Shown: piece by piece, positions 41,095 through 51,600 of the stretch
Layout: every line of letters begins with the position of its first letter
Position numbering within the stretch: position 1 is the stretch's first letter
Assembly (NCBI GenBank): GCA_020161435.1
Contig: JAIUNV010000001.1
Span: 868,001 to 932,000 of the forward strand
Length of the DNA stretch: 64,000 nucleotides
From: Bacteroidota bacterium
Lineage (GTDB): Bacteria > Bacteroidota > Bacteroidia > Chitinophagales > Chitinophagaceae
Reading direction: 5' to 3'
Notes under the pieces: model-generated
What the model saw: only the letters and a program-made list of their open reading frames with translations
Told to the model about the DNA's origin: nothing
The model's database searches: none
Program-made: the position numbers and the translations under genes

Positions 41095-41799
41095 TTAAAT
41101 ATTTTTTTGGGTAACAGGTATTTTATCGAGTTGATCACTGATGGCTTCGGTGGTTACTGATTGTAAGGCTTGCTCAAAGTTGTCGGTTTCGAGCAGGTAA
41201 GCGGCTTGTGTGTGGCTGCTGGTATGTTCTGTTTCTGCAAATGCTGATTCGAGTGTACTGGCATCCAGATTGGCCAATTGCAGGCTGATTTCTTGTGGAA
41301 TAGCCACGGTATCTGCAGCCAGCGTTGCTACATCCAGGCCTGTGCTGTTGGCTTGCTTGTTATCGTTGCTGAGTTGCCAGATACTGAATCCGCCAATGAG
41401 CAACACAGCTGCTACGGCCATACGCCACCACATTTTTTTACTGCTCATGCTTACCACTTTGGCGGGCTGGGGCAGGGCAGGAGTAAGCTGCTCAAAATAA
41501 CCGGCAGGTACATGGTACGGCATTTCCTTAGAGATGCCTGCGAGTGTGGGAGCAATATCGGCCAGTTCGTGGCTGCTGTTTTGCTTACGAATGAGCTGCA
41601 GCATATTGTCGGCAAAATTGTCGAAGTAGCCTTCGGGTACAGTGCCGGTTTGTGGGGAGGGCGTTACTTCTATCAGCATGCGGTCGGCCAGATACTCAAA
41701 GTAGCCTTCGGGTACGGCGTAGGGCATGCGGCGGGTAATACCAGCCAGTGTGGGAGCAATGCTTTGCAATTCGGTTACTATGTTGGGGTCGGTGGTCAT
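41095..41799 (-). CDS. Probable anti-sigma factor with repeated VPxGYF motifs
   Basis: 234 residues with one membrane helix (about 124-143). The cytoplasmic N-terminus contains a motif three times: VPEGYF (29-34), VPEGYF (54-59) and VPAGYF (97-102), and the segment IAPTLAGI twice (14-21 and 82-89), so it arose by internal duplication. The C-terminal part is outside. Placement directly after an ECF sigma gene (44 bp) supports an anti-sigma role, although no zinc-binding ASD motif is seen. The VPxGYF repeats may bind the sigma factor. Confidence 0.72.
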   Translation of the reverse strand: MTTDPNIVTELQSIAPTLAGITRRMPYAVPEGYFEYLADRMLIEVTPSPQTGTVPEGYFDNFADNMLQLIRKQNSSHELADIAPTLAGISKEMPYHVPAGYFEQLTPALPQPAKVVSMSSKKMWWRMAVAAVLLIGGFSIWQLSNDNKQANSTGLDVATLAADTVAIPQEISLQLANLDASTLESAFAETEHTSSHTQAAYLLETDNFEQALQSVTTEAISDQLDKIPVTQKNI

Positions 41800-41843
41800 T
41801 TTACTATCTATCAGACGGTTGTTTTGTTAATTGGTTTAACAGC

Positions 41844-42401
41844 TCAGGCGTGTTTTAAAATGTATTCTTCAATTTTTTTAGCGGCATGGTGGTAGCTGGC
41901 TTTTAATGCACCGGTAGTGGTGCCCAGCATCTTGCTCATTTCTTCGTAAGGCATTTCATCGTAGTAGCGCAGGTTAAATACCAACCGTTGTTTTTCGGGC
42001 AATTGGTTGATGGCCAATTGCAGGCGCCATTCCAACCGGGTGCTGTCAAAATGTTTGTCGGCCTTGATGCTGTTTTCAAAGTCGTAGCTGCTTTCCTCAT
42101 CGCTGAGGCTTACAGCGGCGGTCTTGCGTTTTTTCTGCTCCAAAAAGCTGATGCTTTCATTGGTGGCAATGCGGTACAACCAGGTGTACAACTGGCTGTC
42201 TTCCCGAAAATTGGCCAGGGCATTCCACACTTTTACAAACACATTTTGCAGCACGTCGTTGGTGTCTTCGTGCTCTATCACCATGCGGCGAATGTGCCAG
42301 TAGAGCTTCTCCTGGTATTTTTTGATGATGGCAGTATATGCCCGTTCCCGCAGGGCGGGTTCGGCAAACTGCGCCAGTAATGTTTTGTCGTCGAGGTGCA
42401 T
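41844..42401 (-). CDS. ECF-type RNA polymerase sigma factor
   Basis: 185 residues. Region 2 (about 20-90) includes YQEKLYWHIRRMV, DVLQNVFVKVW and LYTWLYRIATNESISFL. Region 4 (about 130-182) has INQLPEKQRLVFNLRYYDEMPYEEMS with helix GALKASYHHAAKKIE. A short acidic loop lies between. First gene of the operon with the anti-sigma and Spy-like genes, which likely answer an envelope signal. Confidence 0.93.
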   Translation of the reverse strand: MHLDDKTLLAQFAEPALRERAYTAIIKKYQEKLYWHIRRMVIEHEDTNDVLQNVFVKVWNALANFREDSQLYTWLYRIATNESISFLEQKKRKTAAVSLSDEESSYDFENSIKADKHFDSTRLEWRLQLAINQLPEKQRLVFNLRYYDEMPYEEMSKMLGTTTGALKASYHHAAKKIEEYILKHA

Positions 42402-42485
42402 GCAGCAGGGGGGATATGGTCAAAAATACAATGCTATGACCGGAAGTGACAGGGATGGTTTAATACGGGTTGATTGAAAACAAGA

Positions 42486-42515
42486 GCGGCGATTACTTGC
42501 TACAGTAATCGCCGC
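42486..42515 (-). terminator. Intrinsic terminator of the XRE gene
   Basis: GCGGCGATTACT (42486-42497), 6-base loop, AGTAATCGCCGC (42504-42515): a perfect 12-bp stem. On the minus strand a T-rich stretch follows, 21 bp after the XRE stop. Confidence 0.85.
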
Positions 42516-42535
42516 CGATGTATATGTCACGTGGT

Positions 42536-42799
42536 TTAAGCCACTTCTTCTATCAGTTGCTGGTTGCCCAAGGTTTGTTTTTTGCGTTTCAGCCGATGAA
42601 TTTCAAACTCATCGTCAAAGTAGTCATACACATTTTCGCCAAAAATTCGGCTGAGTGCTTTGCAATGTCTTACCGTAAGCTCGGTGAGGTTGTTTTCAAT
42701 TTTGCTGTAAGCGGCCTGCGAAATACCCATTTCCATGGCCACAGCATCTTGTTTCATCCCCTTTTTTTCTCTCAGTTGTTTGATGATTCCTCCTGGCAT
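42536..42799 (-). CDS. XRE-family helix-turn-helix protein
   Basis: 87 residues. The HTH occupies about 3-58: IKQLREKKGMKQDAVAMEMG, then ISQAAYSKIENNLTELTVRH. The tail (58-87) is charged. Small Cro/C1-type DNA-binding protein, likely dimeric. No toxin partner is adjacent, so it reads as a stand-alone regulator. Confidence 0.88.
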   Translation of the reverse strand: MPGGIIKQLREKKGMKQDAVAMEMGISQAAYSKIENNLTELTVRHCKALSRIFGENVYDYFDDEFEIHRLKRKKQTLGNQQLIEEVA

Positions 42800-42880
42800 G
42801 GCGTAGAGTTTTAGCTATAACCGCAAAATCTCCAAAATGTTTCAACAAACCTGATTGAAAATGCAAAATTGTTGCAAAGA

Positions 42881-43846
42881 TTATTTACGGGCAATGGCTT
42901 TTTTAGCGGCAGCTACAATGTTGGGCGCATCCAAACCATATTTTTTCAGTAGGTCGGCCGGTTTTCCGCTTTCGCCAAAGGTGTCGTTGGTGCCTACAAA
43001 CTCAATAGGCACGGGCTTGTTGCGGGCAGCTACCTGTGCTACGCTGTCGCCCAGTCCACCGAGTACGTTGTGCTCTTCGGCAGTTACAGCACAGCCGGTT
43101 TTGCTGATGCTGGCAATAATGGCTTCGCTATCCAACGGCTTGATGGTATGAATATTAATTACTTCTGCTGCAATGCCTTCGGCTTGCAGCGTACGGGCAG
43201 CTTCAATAGCTTTCCATACAAGGTGGCCGCATGCAAAAATGGAAACATCGGTACCTTCTGCCAGCAGTTGGGCTTTGCCAATTACAAAATCGCTGCCGTC
43301 TTCGGCAGTAAAGTTGGGCCACTTGGGGCGGCCAAAACGCAGGTACACAGGCCCTTCGTAGTCGGCAATGGCCATGGTAGCGGCCTTTGTTTGGTTAAAG
43401 TCGCAGGGCACAATCACGGTCATTCCCGGCAGCATTTTCATCAGGCCAATGTCCTCCAGAATTTGGTGGGTGGCACCATCTTCACCCAGTGTAAGACCAG
43501 CATGGCTGGCACAAATTTTTACGTTCTTATGGCTGTAGGCAATGCTCTGGCGAATTTGATCGTATACACGGCCGGTGCTAAAGTTGGCAAACGTAGTGGT
43601 GTATGGAATGTAGCCGCCAATGGTGAGGCCGGCAGCAATGCCCATCATGTTGGCTTCGGCAATGCCCACTTGTACAAAACGCTCCGGAAAGTCCTTGATG
43701 AATGGGCCGAGCTTCAAAGAACCGGCCAGGTCAGCCGTAAGGGCTACCACTTTGGGGTTGCGTTTTCCGGCTTCGTAAATGCCTTCTCCAAAACCACCGC
43801 GGGTTTCTTTTTCATTTTGTACTACTATATCAGATAACTGGGGCAT
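42881..43846 (-). CDS. Transketolase, C-terminal (pyrimidine-binding and C) subunit
   Basis: 321 residues from the ATG at 43846. The pyrimidine-binding domain starts at the GFGEGIYEAGKRNPKVVALTA block and has FVQVGIAEANMMGIAAGL with the catalytic Glu of GIAEANM; the C domain follows. Transketolase is split here into N and C subunits, as in many bacteria, but the N subunit gene is not adjacent: upstream on the same strand is a terminator and galE. The partner must lie elsewhere. Enzyme of the non-oxidative pentose phosphate pathway. Confidence 0.92.
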   Translation of the reverse strand: MPQLSDIVVQNEKETRGGFGEGIYEAGKRNPKVVALTADLAGSLKLGPFIKDFPERFVQVGIAEANMMGIAAGLTIGGYIPYTTTFANFSTGRVYDQIRQSIAYSHKNVKICASHAGLTLGEDGATHQILEDIGLMKMLPGMTVIVPCDFNQTKAATMAIADYEGPVYLRFGRPKWPNFTAEDGSDFVIGKAQLLAEGTDVSIFACGHLVWKAIEAARTLQAEGIAAEVINIHTIKPLDSEAIIASISKTGCAVTAEEHNVLGGLGDSVAQVAARNKPVPIEFVGTNDTFGESGKPADLLKKYGLDAPNIVAAAKKAIARK

Positions 43847-43927
43847 GGCTGAAAATTTTGTGCCGCGAAAATAGTTGTAAACCTGCAAGCAGGGCTTAAA
43901 AAAATCCCGTTCTGCTGTTGAAAAAAA

Positions 43928-43961
43928 CAAGGCCCTGCCGATGCAAACATCTACAGGGCCT
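43928..43961 (-). terminator. Intrinsic terminator after galE
   Basis: AAGGCCCTG (43928-43936) pairs with CAGGGCCTT (43953-43961). On the minus strand a T-run follows. It is 25 bp after the galE stop. Confidence 0.87.
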
Positions 43962-43985
43962 TCTATAGTGCTACACAACAATTCG

Positions 43986-45041
43986 TTAGTTCAAAAAAGC
44001 TTGCTGCAAGCCTTGCAGGGCTTCATCTTCCCGTATGCGGAGCTCCCATTTCCAGGCACTGCTCATCATATCCTCAAGGTTGTACTGGCATTGCCAGCCC
44101 AGCTCATTCACAGCTTTTTCATTGTTGGCATAAATGGCTACAATATCGCCGGGCCTGCGTGGCCCCACTTGGTAGTTGAGGGCAACACCACTTACTTTTT
44201 CAAATGCCTTGATGGCTTCCAGCACGGTTACGCCATTGCCTGTGCCAAGGTTGAAAATGTCTATTTGTTTAGTGCTTTCACCGTTCATCAGCCGCTGCAC
44301 TGCCAGGGTATGTGCATGCGAAATATCGCAGATATGAATGTAGTCGCGGATGCAGCTGCCATCACGGGTGTCGTAGTCAGACCCGTACACCTGCATCATA
44401 GGCAGTTTGCCAATAGCCGTTTGGGTAATGGCCGGCACTAGGTTGGCCGGTTTGCCCAATGGAAGCTCACCAATCAGGGCTGTGGGGTGAGCACCTACAG
44501 GATTGAAATAGCGGAGCAAAATGCATTTGGTAGTGCCCAGTTTGGCTACTTCGGCAATCATTTGTTCGCCCATTTGCTTGGTAAGGCCATAGGGGCTTTC
44601 GGCAGGTTTTACAGGCGATTGCTCCGTAACCGGAATGCTATCGGGGCTGCCATACACGGTACAAGAAGAGGAAAATACAAAATGACCTATGGCAAACTCA
44701 CGGGTGCACTTCAGCAGGTTGATGAGTGAAATGAGGTTGTTTTCAAAATACATCAATGGCTTTTCTACCGACTCACCCACCGCTTTGTAGGCCGCAAAAT
44801 GAATGATGGCAGCCACGTCGGGGTTTTCTTCAAACACAGCCCTGGTTTCATCAAAACTGCAGAGGTCTACTTTATAGTTTTTGATTTTGCGGCCGGTAAT
44901 TTTTTCTACGCCTTCCAGCAGGTAAGTAGTGCTGCGGCTGTTATCGTCAATAGAAATTACGTCAAATCCGTTTTCTACTAAATCTACAATGGTGTGGGAG
45001 CCGATGAAGCCACAACCACCGGTTACAAGAATTTTTGGCAT
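43986..45041 (-). CDS. galE: UDP-glucose 4-epimerase GalE
   Basis: 351 residues. NAD-binding start VTGGCGFIGSH (5-15). Catalytic SSSCTVYG and YGLTK (Tyr-x-x-x-Lys). RDYIHICDISHAH and the NLGTGNGVTVLE segment are also present. It interconverts UDP-glucose and UDP-galactose for surface glycans and galactose use. Confidence 0.96.
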   Translation of the reverse strand: MPKILVTGGCGFIGSHTIVDLVENGFDVISIDDNSRSTTYLLEGVEKITGRKIKNYKVDLCSFDETRAVFEENPDVAAIIHFAAYKAVGESVEKPLMYFENNLISLINLLKCTREFAIGHFVFSSSCTVYGSPDSIPVTEQSPVKPAESPYGLTKQMGEQMIAEVAKLGTTKCILLRYFNPVGAHPTALIGELPLGKPANLVPAITQTAIGKLPMMQVYGSDYDTRDGSCIRDYIHICDISHAHTLAVQRLMNGESTKQIDIFNLGTGNGVTVLEAIKAFEKVSGVALNYQVGPRRPGDIVAIYANNEKAVNELGWQCQYNLEDMMSSAWKWELRIREDEALQGLQQAFLN

Positions 45042-45080
45042 GCAACAAAGTTAATAGTTGCACACGGGCTATCCATGCAA

Positions 45081-45108
45081 AAAATGCGACCCGTTTGAGT
45101 CGCATTTT
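45081..45108 (-). terminator. Intrinsic terminator after the phosphate transporter gene
   Basis: AAAATGCGAC (45081-45090), 8-nt loop, GTCGCATTTT (45099-45108). The minus strand has a T-run at the end. It separates pit from galE. Confidence 0.85.
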
Positions 45109-45144
45109 ATTGCTATACACAATTGTGTATGTAGAAAAAAACAA

Positions 45145-46344
45145 TTAAGAACCGTAGTAAAAACGGACGAGGTAATAAACTCCGGCTGCCAGTGCAGCAC
45201 TTACTGGTATCGTCAATATCCATGCCCACAGCAGGTTGAGCGTTACGCCCCAGCGTACAGCACTCAAACGCTTGGTAGCACCTACGCCTATAATAGAACC
45301 AGTAATGGTATGCGTGGTAGAAACCGGAATTTTTAATGCCTCTGTAACGAAGAGAGTAATGGCACCGGCCGTTTCGGCTGCTACCCCTTCAAACGGGGTA
45401 ACCTTTGTAATGCGGGTGCCCATGGTTTTTACAATTTTCCAACCGCCACTCATGGTGCCAATGCCAATGGCTGCATAACAGGCGAGTGGTACCCAAACCG
45501 GCATTTCATCAAAGCCGGCAATGTTGCCGTTGGCAATGAGAGCCGCGGTAATGATACCCATTACTTTTTGCGCATCATTGCCACCGTGGCCAATGCTGAA
45601 TGCCGCTGATGAAACCAGCTGCAACCGCTTAAACCATTGGTTGCTGCGGGCAGCATTCAATGTGCTCAGGAAGAAAGTAAACACAGCCATTACTATCAAA
45701 ATGAACGCCAGCAAAATCCATTTGAAATTGGAGCCATGAAAAATCACTTTCAGCGCATGGCTTTCGAAGTGGGTTTTCAGTTTGGCAGGATCGGTTACCA
45801 GGTTGAAGTACAAAAACAAGGCAACCAAACCAATAACCACCAGTGAAATAATTTTTGGTGCAGGGCCTTTGCGAAATGAATTGATGAACCACAGCGATAT
45901 GATAAAGGCCATGAGCATACCAACCATGGGCGCCAGTACAATAAAGCTGGCAATCTCCATTACTTTTTCGCTGTTTACCGAGCCAAAGCCGGCATGGGCT
46001 ATGGCTGCGCCGGCAAAGCCTCCAATCAATGTATGCGAAGAGGAAGAAGGAATGCCAAACCACCAGGTAAAGAGGTTCCAGGCAATGGCTGCCAGCAAAC
46101 CACTGAAAATAACCGGGAGGGTAATGAATTCTTCGTGTACGGTTTTGGCAATGGTGTTGGCTACGCCGTGGTCTTTAAAAATAAAGAAGGCCAAAAAGTT
46201 GAATACCGCCGCCCACACCACCGCCTGAAAAGGCGTTAGTACTTTTGTAGAAACGATGGTAGCAATGGAGTTGGCAGCATCATGAAAACCATTGATGTAA
46301 TCAAAAATGAGTGCCAGTGCTATAATGACAACCAGAAAAGTCAT
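45145..46344 (-). CDS. pit: Inorganic phosphate transporter, PiT family
   Basis: 399 residues, about ten membrane helices. The duplicated PiT signature is present: FDYINGFHDAANSIATIV near the start and SIGHGGNDAQKVMGII in the second half, plus GSIIGVGATKRLSAVRW at the C-end. Low-affinity phosphate uptake driven by a cation gradient. It follows the DUF47 gene by 53 bp, the usual pair. Confidence 0.95.
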   Translation of the reverse strand: MTFLVVIIALALIFDYINGFHDAANSIATIVSTKVLTPFQAVVWAAVFNFLAFFIFKDHGVANTIAKTVHEEFITLPVIFSGLLAAIAWNLFTWWFGIPSSSSHTLIGGFAGAAIAHAGFGSVNSEKVMEIASFIVLAPMVGMLMAFIISLWFINSFRKGPAPKIISLVVIGLVALFLYFNLVTDPAKLKTHFESHALKVIFHGSNFKWILLAFILIVMAVFTFFLSTLNAARSNQWFKRLQLVSSAAFSIGHGGNDAQKVMGIITAALIANGNIAGFDEMPVWVPLACYAAIGIGTMSGGWKIVKTMGTRITKVTPFEGVAAETAGAITLFVTEALKIPVSTTHTITGSIIGVGATKRLSAVRWGVTLNLLWAWILTIPVSAALAAGVYYLVRFYYGS

Positions 46345-46397
46345 ACGCAGAATTGTGAATGATAAGGATTCGGGATGAAGAACCGCTTGGGCAGGCT

Positions 46398-47045
46398 TTA
46401 GGCGTACTTAATGATGATGGATTCAATCACATTGCCGGCGTCTTCAAACTTATCGGTCACCAGTTCCAGCACCTGATAAATTTCCCGCTTCTTAATCACT
46501 TCTTTGGCATCTGGCTCTGTTGCAAACAGGCGTTCAATGCTCAGATCAAACACATCGTCGGCCTGATTTTCGATGCTGTTTACCCGCACCAGTGCATCGG
46601 TAATACTGCGTACATTTTTCATGTTGCGTAGTTCTTTTACCGCTGTTTGTACTTGTATACAACCTTGCTCAATGAGGTCAGCAAATTTGGAGATGCCAAT
46701 ATCGTTAGGGTTTACCCGGTAGAAGTTTATTTTTTTGGCAGAAGCGTAGATGTAATCTGCAATATCATCGAGGGCAGACGCCAGGTAGTGAATGTCTTCG
46801 CGGTCGAACGGTGTAATAAAATTGCGGCCGAGTTCGGTAAAAATGCGGTGGGTTACTTCATCGTTTTTGTGCTCCAGGTCTTCTACTTGCTTAATAAGGG
46901 CAGCACGTTTGTCATAGTCGGTTTCATTCACTATTTCTTTCAGCTTCTTACCCATTATTTCAAGGTTGTCGGCTACGTTTTCAAACAAATCGAAGAATAC
47001 CCGGTCTTTGGGCAGAAAGAATTTGAGTACAGAATTGAGACCCAT
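46398..47045 (-). CDS. DUF47-family PhoU-like protein
   Basis: 215 residues from the ATG at 47045. Start LNSVLKFFLPKDRVFFDLFE and later FDREDIHYLASALDDIADYI are characteristic of DUF47/PhoU-like helical bundles. Such proteins are encoded with PiT carriers and probably regulate them. First gene of the two-gene operon. Confidence 0.93.
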   Translation of the reverse strand: MGLNSVLKFFLPKDRVFFDLFENVADNLEIMGKKLKEIVNETDYDKRAALIKQVEDLEHKNDEVTHRIFTELGRNFITPFDREDIHYLASALDDIADYIYASAKKINFYRVNPNDIGISKFADLIEQGCIQVQTAVKELRNMKNVRSITDALVRVNSIENQADDVFDLSIERLFATEPDAKEVIKKREIYQVLELVTDKFEDAGNVIESIIIKYA

Positions 47046-47249
47046 GTGTAGTTGTTTTTTGCGCAGCAAAGGTCAGCGGATAGATGCTCAGTAAACGCAT
47101 GCTGTTATTTGGTAATAATTTCTTAACAATGAAATAATGTAGCTGCTGCAGCGCCGAAAGGCTGCCTCCCTTATATCAATCGTTTGCGGACAGCACAGGA
47201 CACTCGGCTTTGGCGGTTGGCTACTTTTATGGGGCTAATCATTTGCCAT

Positions 47250-48539
47250 ATGTACAAATTTCGCCTCGTGGCCATCTTTCCGATGGTTTTGCTCGCCATT
47301 GCTACTTCCGCTTCGCCCTTTTATGGGTCCGACAGCTCGAATACAACATACGTTATTACACAACACGGCGTAGGTACCGACAGCAGCAAGCTGAGCACAG
47401 CAGCCATTCAACAAGTGATAGACAAAGCTGAAGCAAATGGTGGCGGAACCATTGTTGTACCGAAAGGTGTGTTTTTAACCGGCGCTTTGTTTTTTAAACC
47501 CAACACCAAACTGCAGTTGCAGGAAGGGGCGCAGCTCAAAGGCTCCGATGATATCAGCCATTATCCGTTGCTGCCCTCCCGCATGGAAGGCCGCAGCATT
47601 TACTACTATGCGGCTTTAATCAATGCCTATCATGTAGACGGTTTTGAAATCAACGGCCCTGGTACCATTGATGGCAATGGGTTAAAGTTTTGGAAGTACT
47701 TCTGGTTTTACCGCGACTCAGTAAAAAAAGAAGGCCGTAGTGCGACCAACCTCGAAGTACACCGGCCTCGTTTGGTATTTATTTGGGGCAGCAACAATGT
47801 GCAGATAAAAAATGTGAAACTGCACAATGCAGGCTTTTGGACCACGCACTTATATCAGTGCAACAATGTATTGATTGAAAACTGTGATATCCGTTCGCCA
47901 TTTGCACCGGTGAAAGCACCCAGCACCGATGGTATTGATATTGATGTGTGTAAAAACGTGACTGTTCGCAAATGCTATATCTCAGTAAATGATGATGCGG
48001 TATGTGTAAAAGGCGGTAAAGGCCCCGATGCTCATTTGCGTAGCGAAAACGGTGTGGTAGAAAACATTCTGATTGAAGATTGTGTGTTTGGTGAATCGCA
48101 TGGTACACTCACATTTGGCAGCGAAAGCATTCATGCCCGCAACATTATAATGCGCAATTGTGTGATGGAACACAACACGTCCATCCTGCGGTTGAAAATG
48201 CGCCCCGATACGTATCAGATTTATGAAAACGTACGCATCGAAAACATCACAGGCAAGTGCGGCACTATTATTAGCATGGCACCGTGGACGCAGTTTTTTG
48301 ATATGGGTGGCAGTACCGCCAAACCCTATGCACAAGTACGCAACATTGTTTTCAACAACATACAGGTGCAGTGCAACAGCCTGGGCACTATGGAAGGAAA
48401 CCCCATGGATACTGTAAGTGCTATACAGTTCAACAATGTGAAAGCTACCGCCAAAGCACCGGTGTTGAAAACGCCATATAAAGGAGGCATTGCGTTGAAC
48501 AATGTATTGGTAAACGGCCAGCCATTTGAGTGGAAGTAG
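47250..48539 (+). CDS. Glycoside hydrolase family 28 (polygalacturonase-type)
   Basis: 429 residues from the ATG at 47250, which opens a signal peptide ending near SAS. Parallel beta-helix enzyme. Catalytic motifs: STDGIDID (NTD-type), NDDAVCVKGG, SHGTLTFGSES in place of GHGxSxGS, and LRLKMRP in place of RIK. Such enzymes cut polygalacturonic or rhamnogalacturonan bonds in the periplasm or outside. The Gly-to-Ser change before His is seen in some exo- and rhamnosidase-type members. It precedes the DUF4450-like gene, a second plant-polysaccharide candidate. Confidence 0.9.
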   Translation: MYKFRLVAIFPMVLLAIATSASPFYGSDSSNTTYVITQHGVGTDSSKLSTAAIQQVIDKAEANGGGTIVVPKGVFLTGALFFKPNTKLQLQEGAQLKGSDDISHYPLLPSRMEGRSIYYYAALINAYHVDGFEINGPGTIDGNGLKFWKYFWFYRDSVKKEGRSATNLEVHRPRLVFIWGSNNVQIKNVKLHNAGFWTTHLYQCNNVLIENCDIRSPFAPVKAPSTDGIDIDVCKNVTVRKCYISVNDDAVCVKGGKGPDAHLRSENGVVENILIEDCVFGESHGTLTFGSESIHARNIIMRNCVMEHNTSILRLKMRPDTYQIYENVRIENITGKCGTIISMAPWTQFFDMGGSTAKPYAQVRNIVFNNIQVQCNSLGTMEGNPMDTVSAIQFNNVKATAKAPVLKTPYKGGIALNNVLVNGQPFEWK

Positions 48540-48668
48540 CGGTTATATATTTATGTGTAACCAAAATTTTTTCTGTAGATGAGTAACATCGCCGACATGG
48601 GCAGTGAGGCCTGCTACAGCAACAGCAAGTTGCGTTTGTGAAGAGGCCATCCATAAAATTTTTAGTGA

Positions 48669-51600
48669 ATGAAGGAGTTTGTATTTGTAACCTGTTTGCT
48701 GTTTTTTTTCGCTGCTGCAGTAGCGCAAGAGAAAAAAATATGGCACGGCATTCAACGTGAAGTACGGTATCGTCCAGAAGGAAATGATATTGTTATTGAA
48801 AACGGCACAAGGCGTTTTAATCGTGCATTGTATGGTGGCAATACGGCCTTTCGTGCAGAAGCCGGCGACCTGCCAGAGTTTGCATTATACATGCCGGGTA
48901 TGGGTGGCAATCTGAAATTTGGTTTTGTTATCAATGGAAAAAGTAAATGGCTGATTGGAGCAAAACATATCAAAGCCTTGTATCGTGCGGGTTCCATGCT
49001 GTACGAAATAAAAGATCCGCTGCTGGGCAAAGCAGTGATTTATGTACACGCCATTGCATTGTACGACAGAGAAGGGTTGATGTTGAAATTGTATACTAGC
49101 AATGCGCCAGCGGGCTTGCAAATAGTGGCTGCTTACGGTGGCGCAACAGGCAAAAAGTTTTCACGTGATGGAGATATTGGTGCTGATCCTGAATCCTCAT
49201 TTTACCTGAAGCCTGAGTATTGCAAGGATAATATTTATACTATAAAGAATAACCATTTCAGTTTGCTGTATGGTTTTGCAAAACCTTTAAGCGAAGAAGA
49301 ACGCTACGAAGTACAGCATTTGCCCAATGCACAAACCAACAATGCAGCTGCAGATAAAGCAAAAGCAATCGCGGCTGTGTTTCCTGAAAATACAGTGATG
49401 AAAATTGCGGATGCCACACAATTGCAATCGCCGCAAAGTTTTCTCACAGCTGCAACTTCAACAGAAGCACCTGCACTATCGGCTGTTGTGGACGCACAAA
49501 AAGTACCCCTGTATTTTTTAATACAGAAGTCGGAAAAAAGTCAAACAGTTGCTTACCATCAATTACCAACGCTATTTTCGCAAGCAGAAATTACCAGAAA
49601 AAAAATTGCCAACAGCATAACCATCAACACGCCCGATGCACACATGAATGCATTGGGCCCGGCATTAAGTATTGCTGCTGATGCTGTATGGGAAGATCCA
49701 TCGTTTATGCATGGCGCTGTGGCATGGCGTATGCGGCTGAATGGCTGGCGGGGAGCGTACCTCGCCGATGTAATGGGCTGGCACGACAGAGCCAGAAAAC
49801 ATTTTAACGGATATGCATTGTCGCAGGTTACAACACCTGCCAGCGGGCCCGTTGTAGCCGACACAGCATTGCATTTGGGACGGCAACTTGAAAGGTTGGG
49901 GACTTCATTATTTAGTAGCGGATACATTTCAAGAAATCCGGGTGGCGATTTACGTGCCCATCATTACGACATGAATTTGGTATTCATCGATCAGTTGCTT
50001 AATCATTTCAACTGGACCGGTGATACTGCGTATGTAAAACAGATGTGGCCTTTGCTGGTGCGGCATCTCGATTGGGAAAAACGAAATTTTGATGTGGATG
50101 GCGACGGAATGTATGATTCCTATGCGGCTATCTGGGCAAGCGATGCTTTGCAGTATAGCGGCGGCGGTGTCACACATTCTTCGGCGTACAATTACCGGTC
50201 AAATAAAATGGCTGCACAACTGGCCATCATTGTTGGTGCCGATGGCAGCAAGTATGCAGCAGAAGCAACCAAAATACTTAATGCCATTAACCAGCAATTG
50301 TGGATGAAGCATAAAGGCTGGTACGCCGAATACAAAGATTTGTTGGGCAATAAATTGTTGCATGAATCAGCTGCCTTATGGACCATCTATCATGCACTCG
50401 ATGAAGGCATTGCCGATCCCATTCAAGCGTATCAATCTTTGCAATATGTAAATGCATATATACCACGTATACCCATTGTGGCCAAGGGTTTGCAAGATTC
50501 AACATTGTATACATTATCAACAACCAACTGGCAGCCCTACACGTGGAGTTTAAACAATGTGGCTTTGGCCGAACTGCTGCATACCGCAATGGCGTACTGG
50601 CAGGGGGGGCAAAAAGAGGAAGCCTATCGGTTATGGAAAAGTTCGTTGATGGAAAGTATGTATCTGGGTGCCAGCCCCGGCAATATTCAACAGCTTAGTT
50701 TTTACGATGCCATACGTGGAGAGCTCTATCGAGACTTTGCCGATCCAATAGGCATGGCGGCTCGTTCGCTGGTGGAAGGTTTGTTTGGTATAACGCCTGA
50801 TTTGCTCAACCATTCTTTAACTGTGAAGCCTGGTTTGCCAAAGCAATGGAACCATGCTTCCATTAATACCCCCGACGTTTCATTTTCATTTAAGCGAAAA
50901 GGATTGGTTGAAGAATATACTCTTGTTACTCGTTTTAAACAGGCTGTGAAGTTGCAGCTGATATTGCCAGCCTATCGGGATGTCATTGCATCGGTTACTG
51001 TGAATGGGAAAGCAGCTACATGGAAAAATATAGACAGCATTATTGGACAACCCGCCTTGCAAATAGAAACCGCTCCTGCAAAAAAATTTACCGTAGTGAT
51101 ACAATGGAAAGGTGCCGCATTTGAAAAACCACAACACCAGTTAGCCTATAACGGAAAGGAACTGGTGCAAGTAACTTTGAAAAAGGCAACTGTCTTAAAC
51201 GCTTATCAGCCGGTGGAAGTATTGCGCAACCTGAGATACAGCAGCAATACGGTTTCGGGAAAACTAAACGATGCAGGCGTAAACAGCCTTTACCTGCAAT
51301 TGAAACAAGGAAACTTTACATGGTTTCAACCGTTGAGTTTTTCACTCATAAAAGATGAGTTGGTGTATCAGGAACCTGCTATTTCAGCTACCACAACATT
51401 TGAAAAAATTGATATAGCACCCTACTTCAACGATGCGGTAACCAATATTTTCAAGAACGAATATTTATCGCCACGCCCTGCTGTGCCTACCTTGCAGCTG
51501 CCAGTACAAGGTATTGGCAATTGGGCGTATCCGCTTACAACCGCAAACATTAGCGATAGCGGCTTGCGTGTAAAAGCAGGCGTCAAAAACGAAGTGATTA

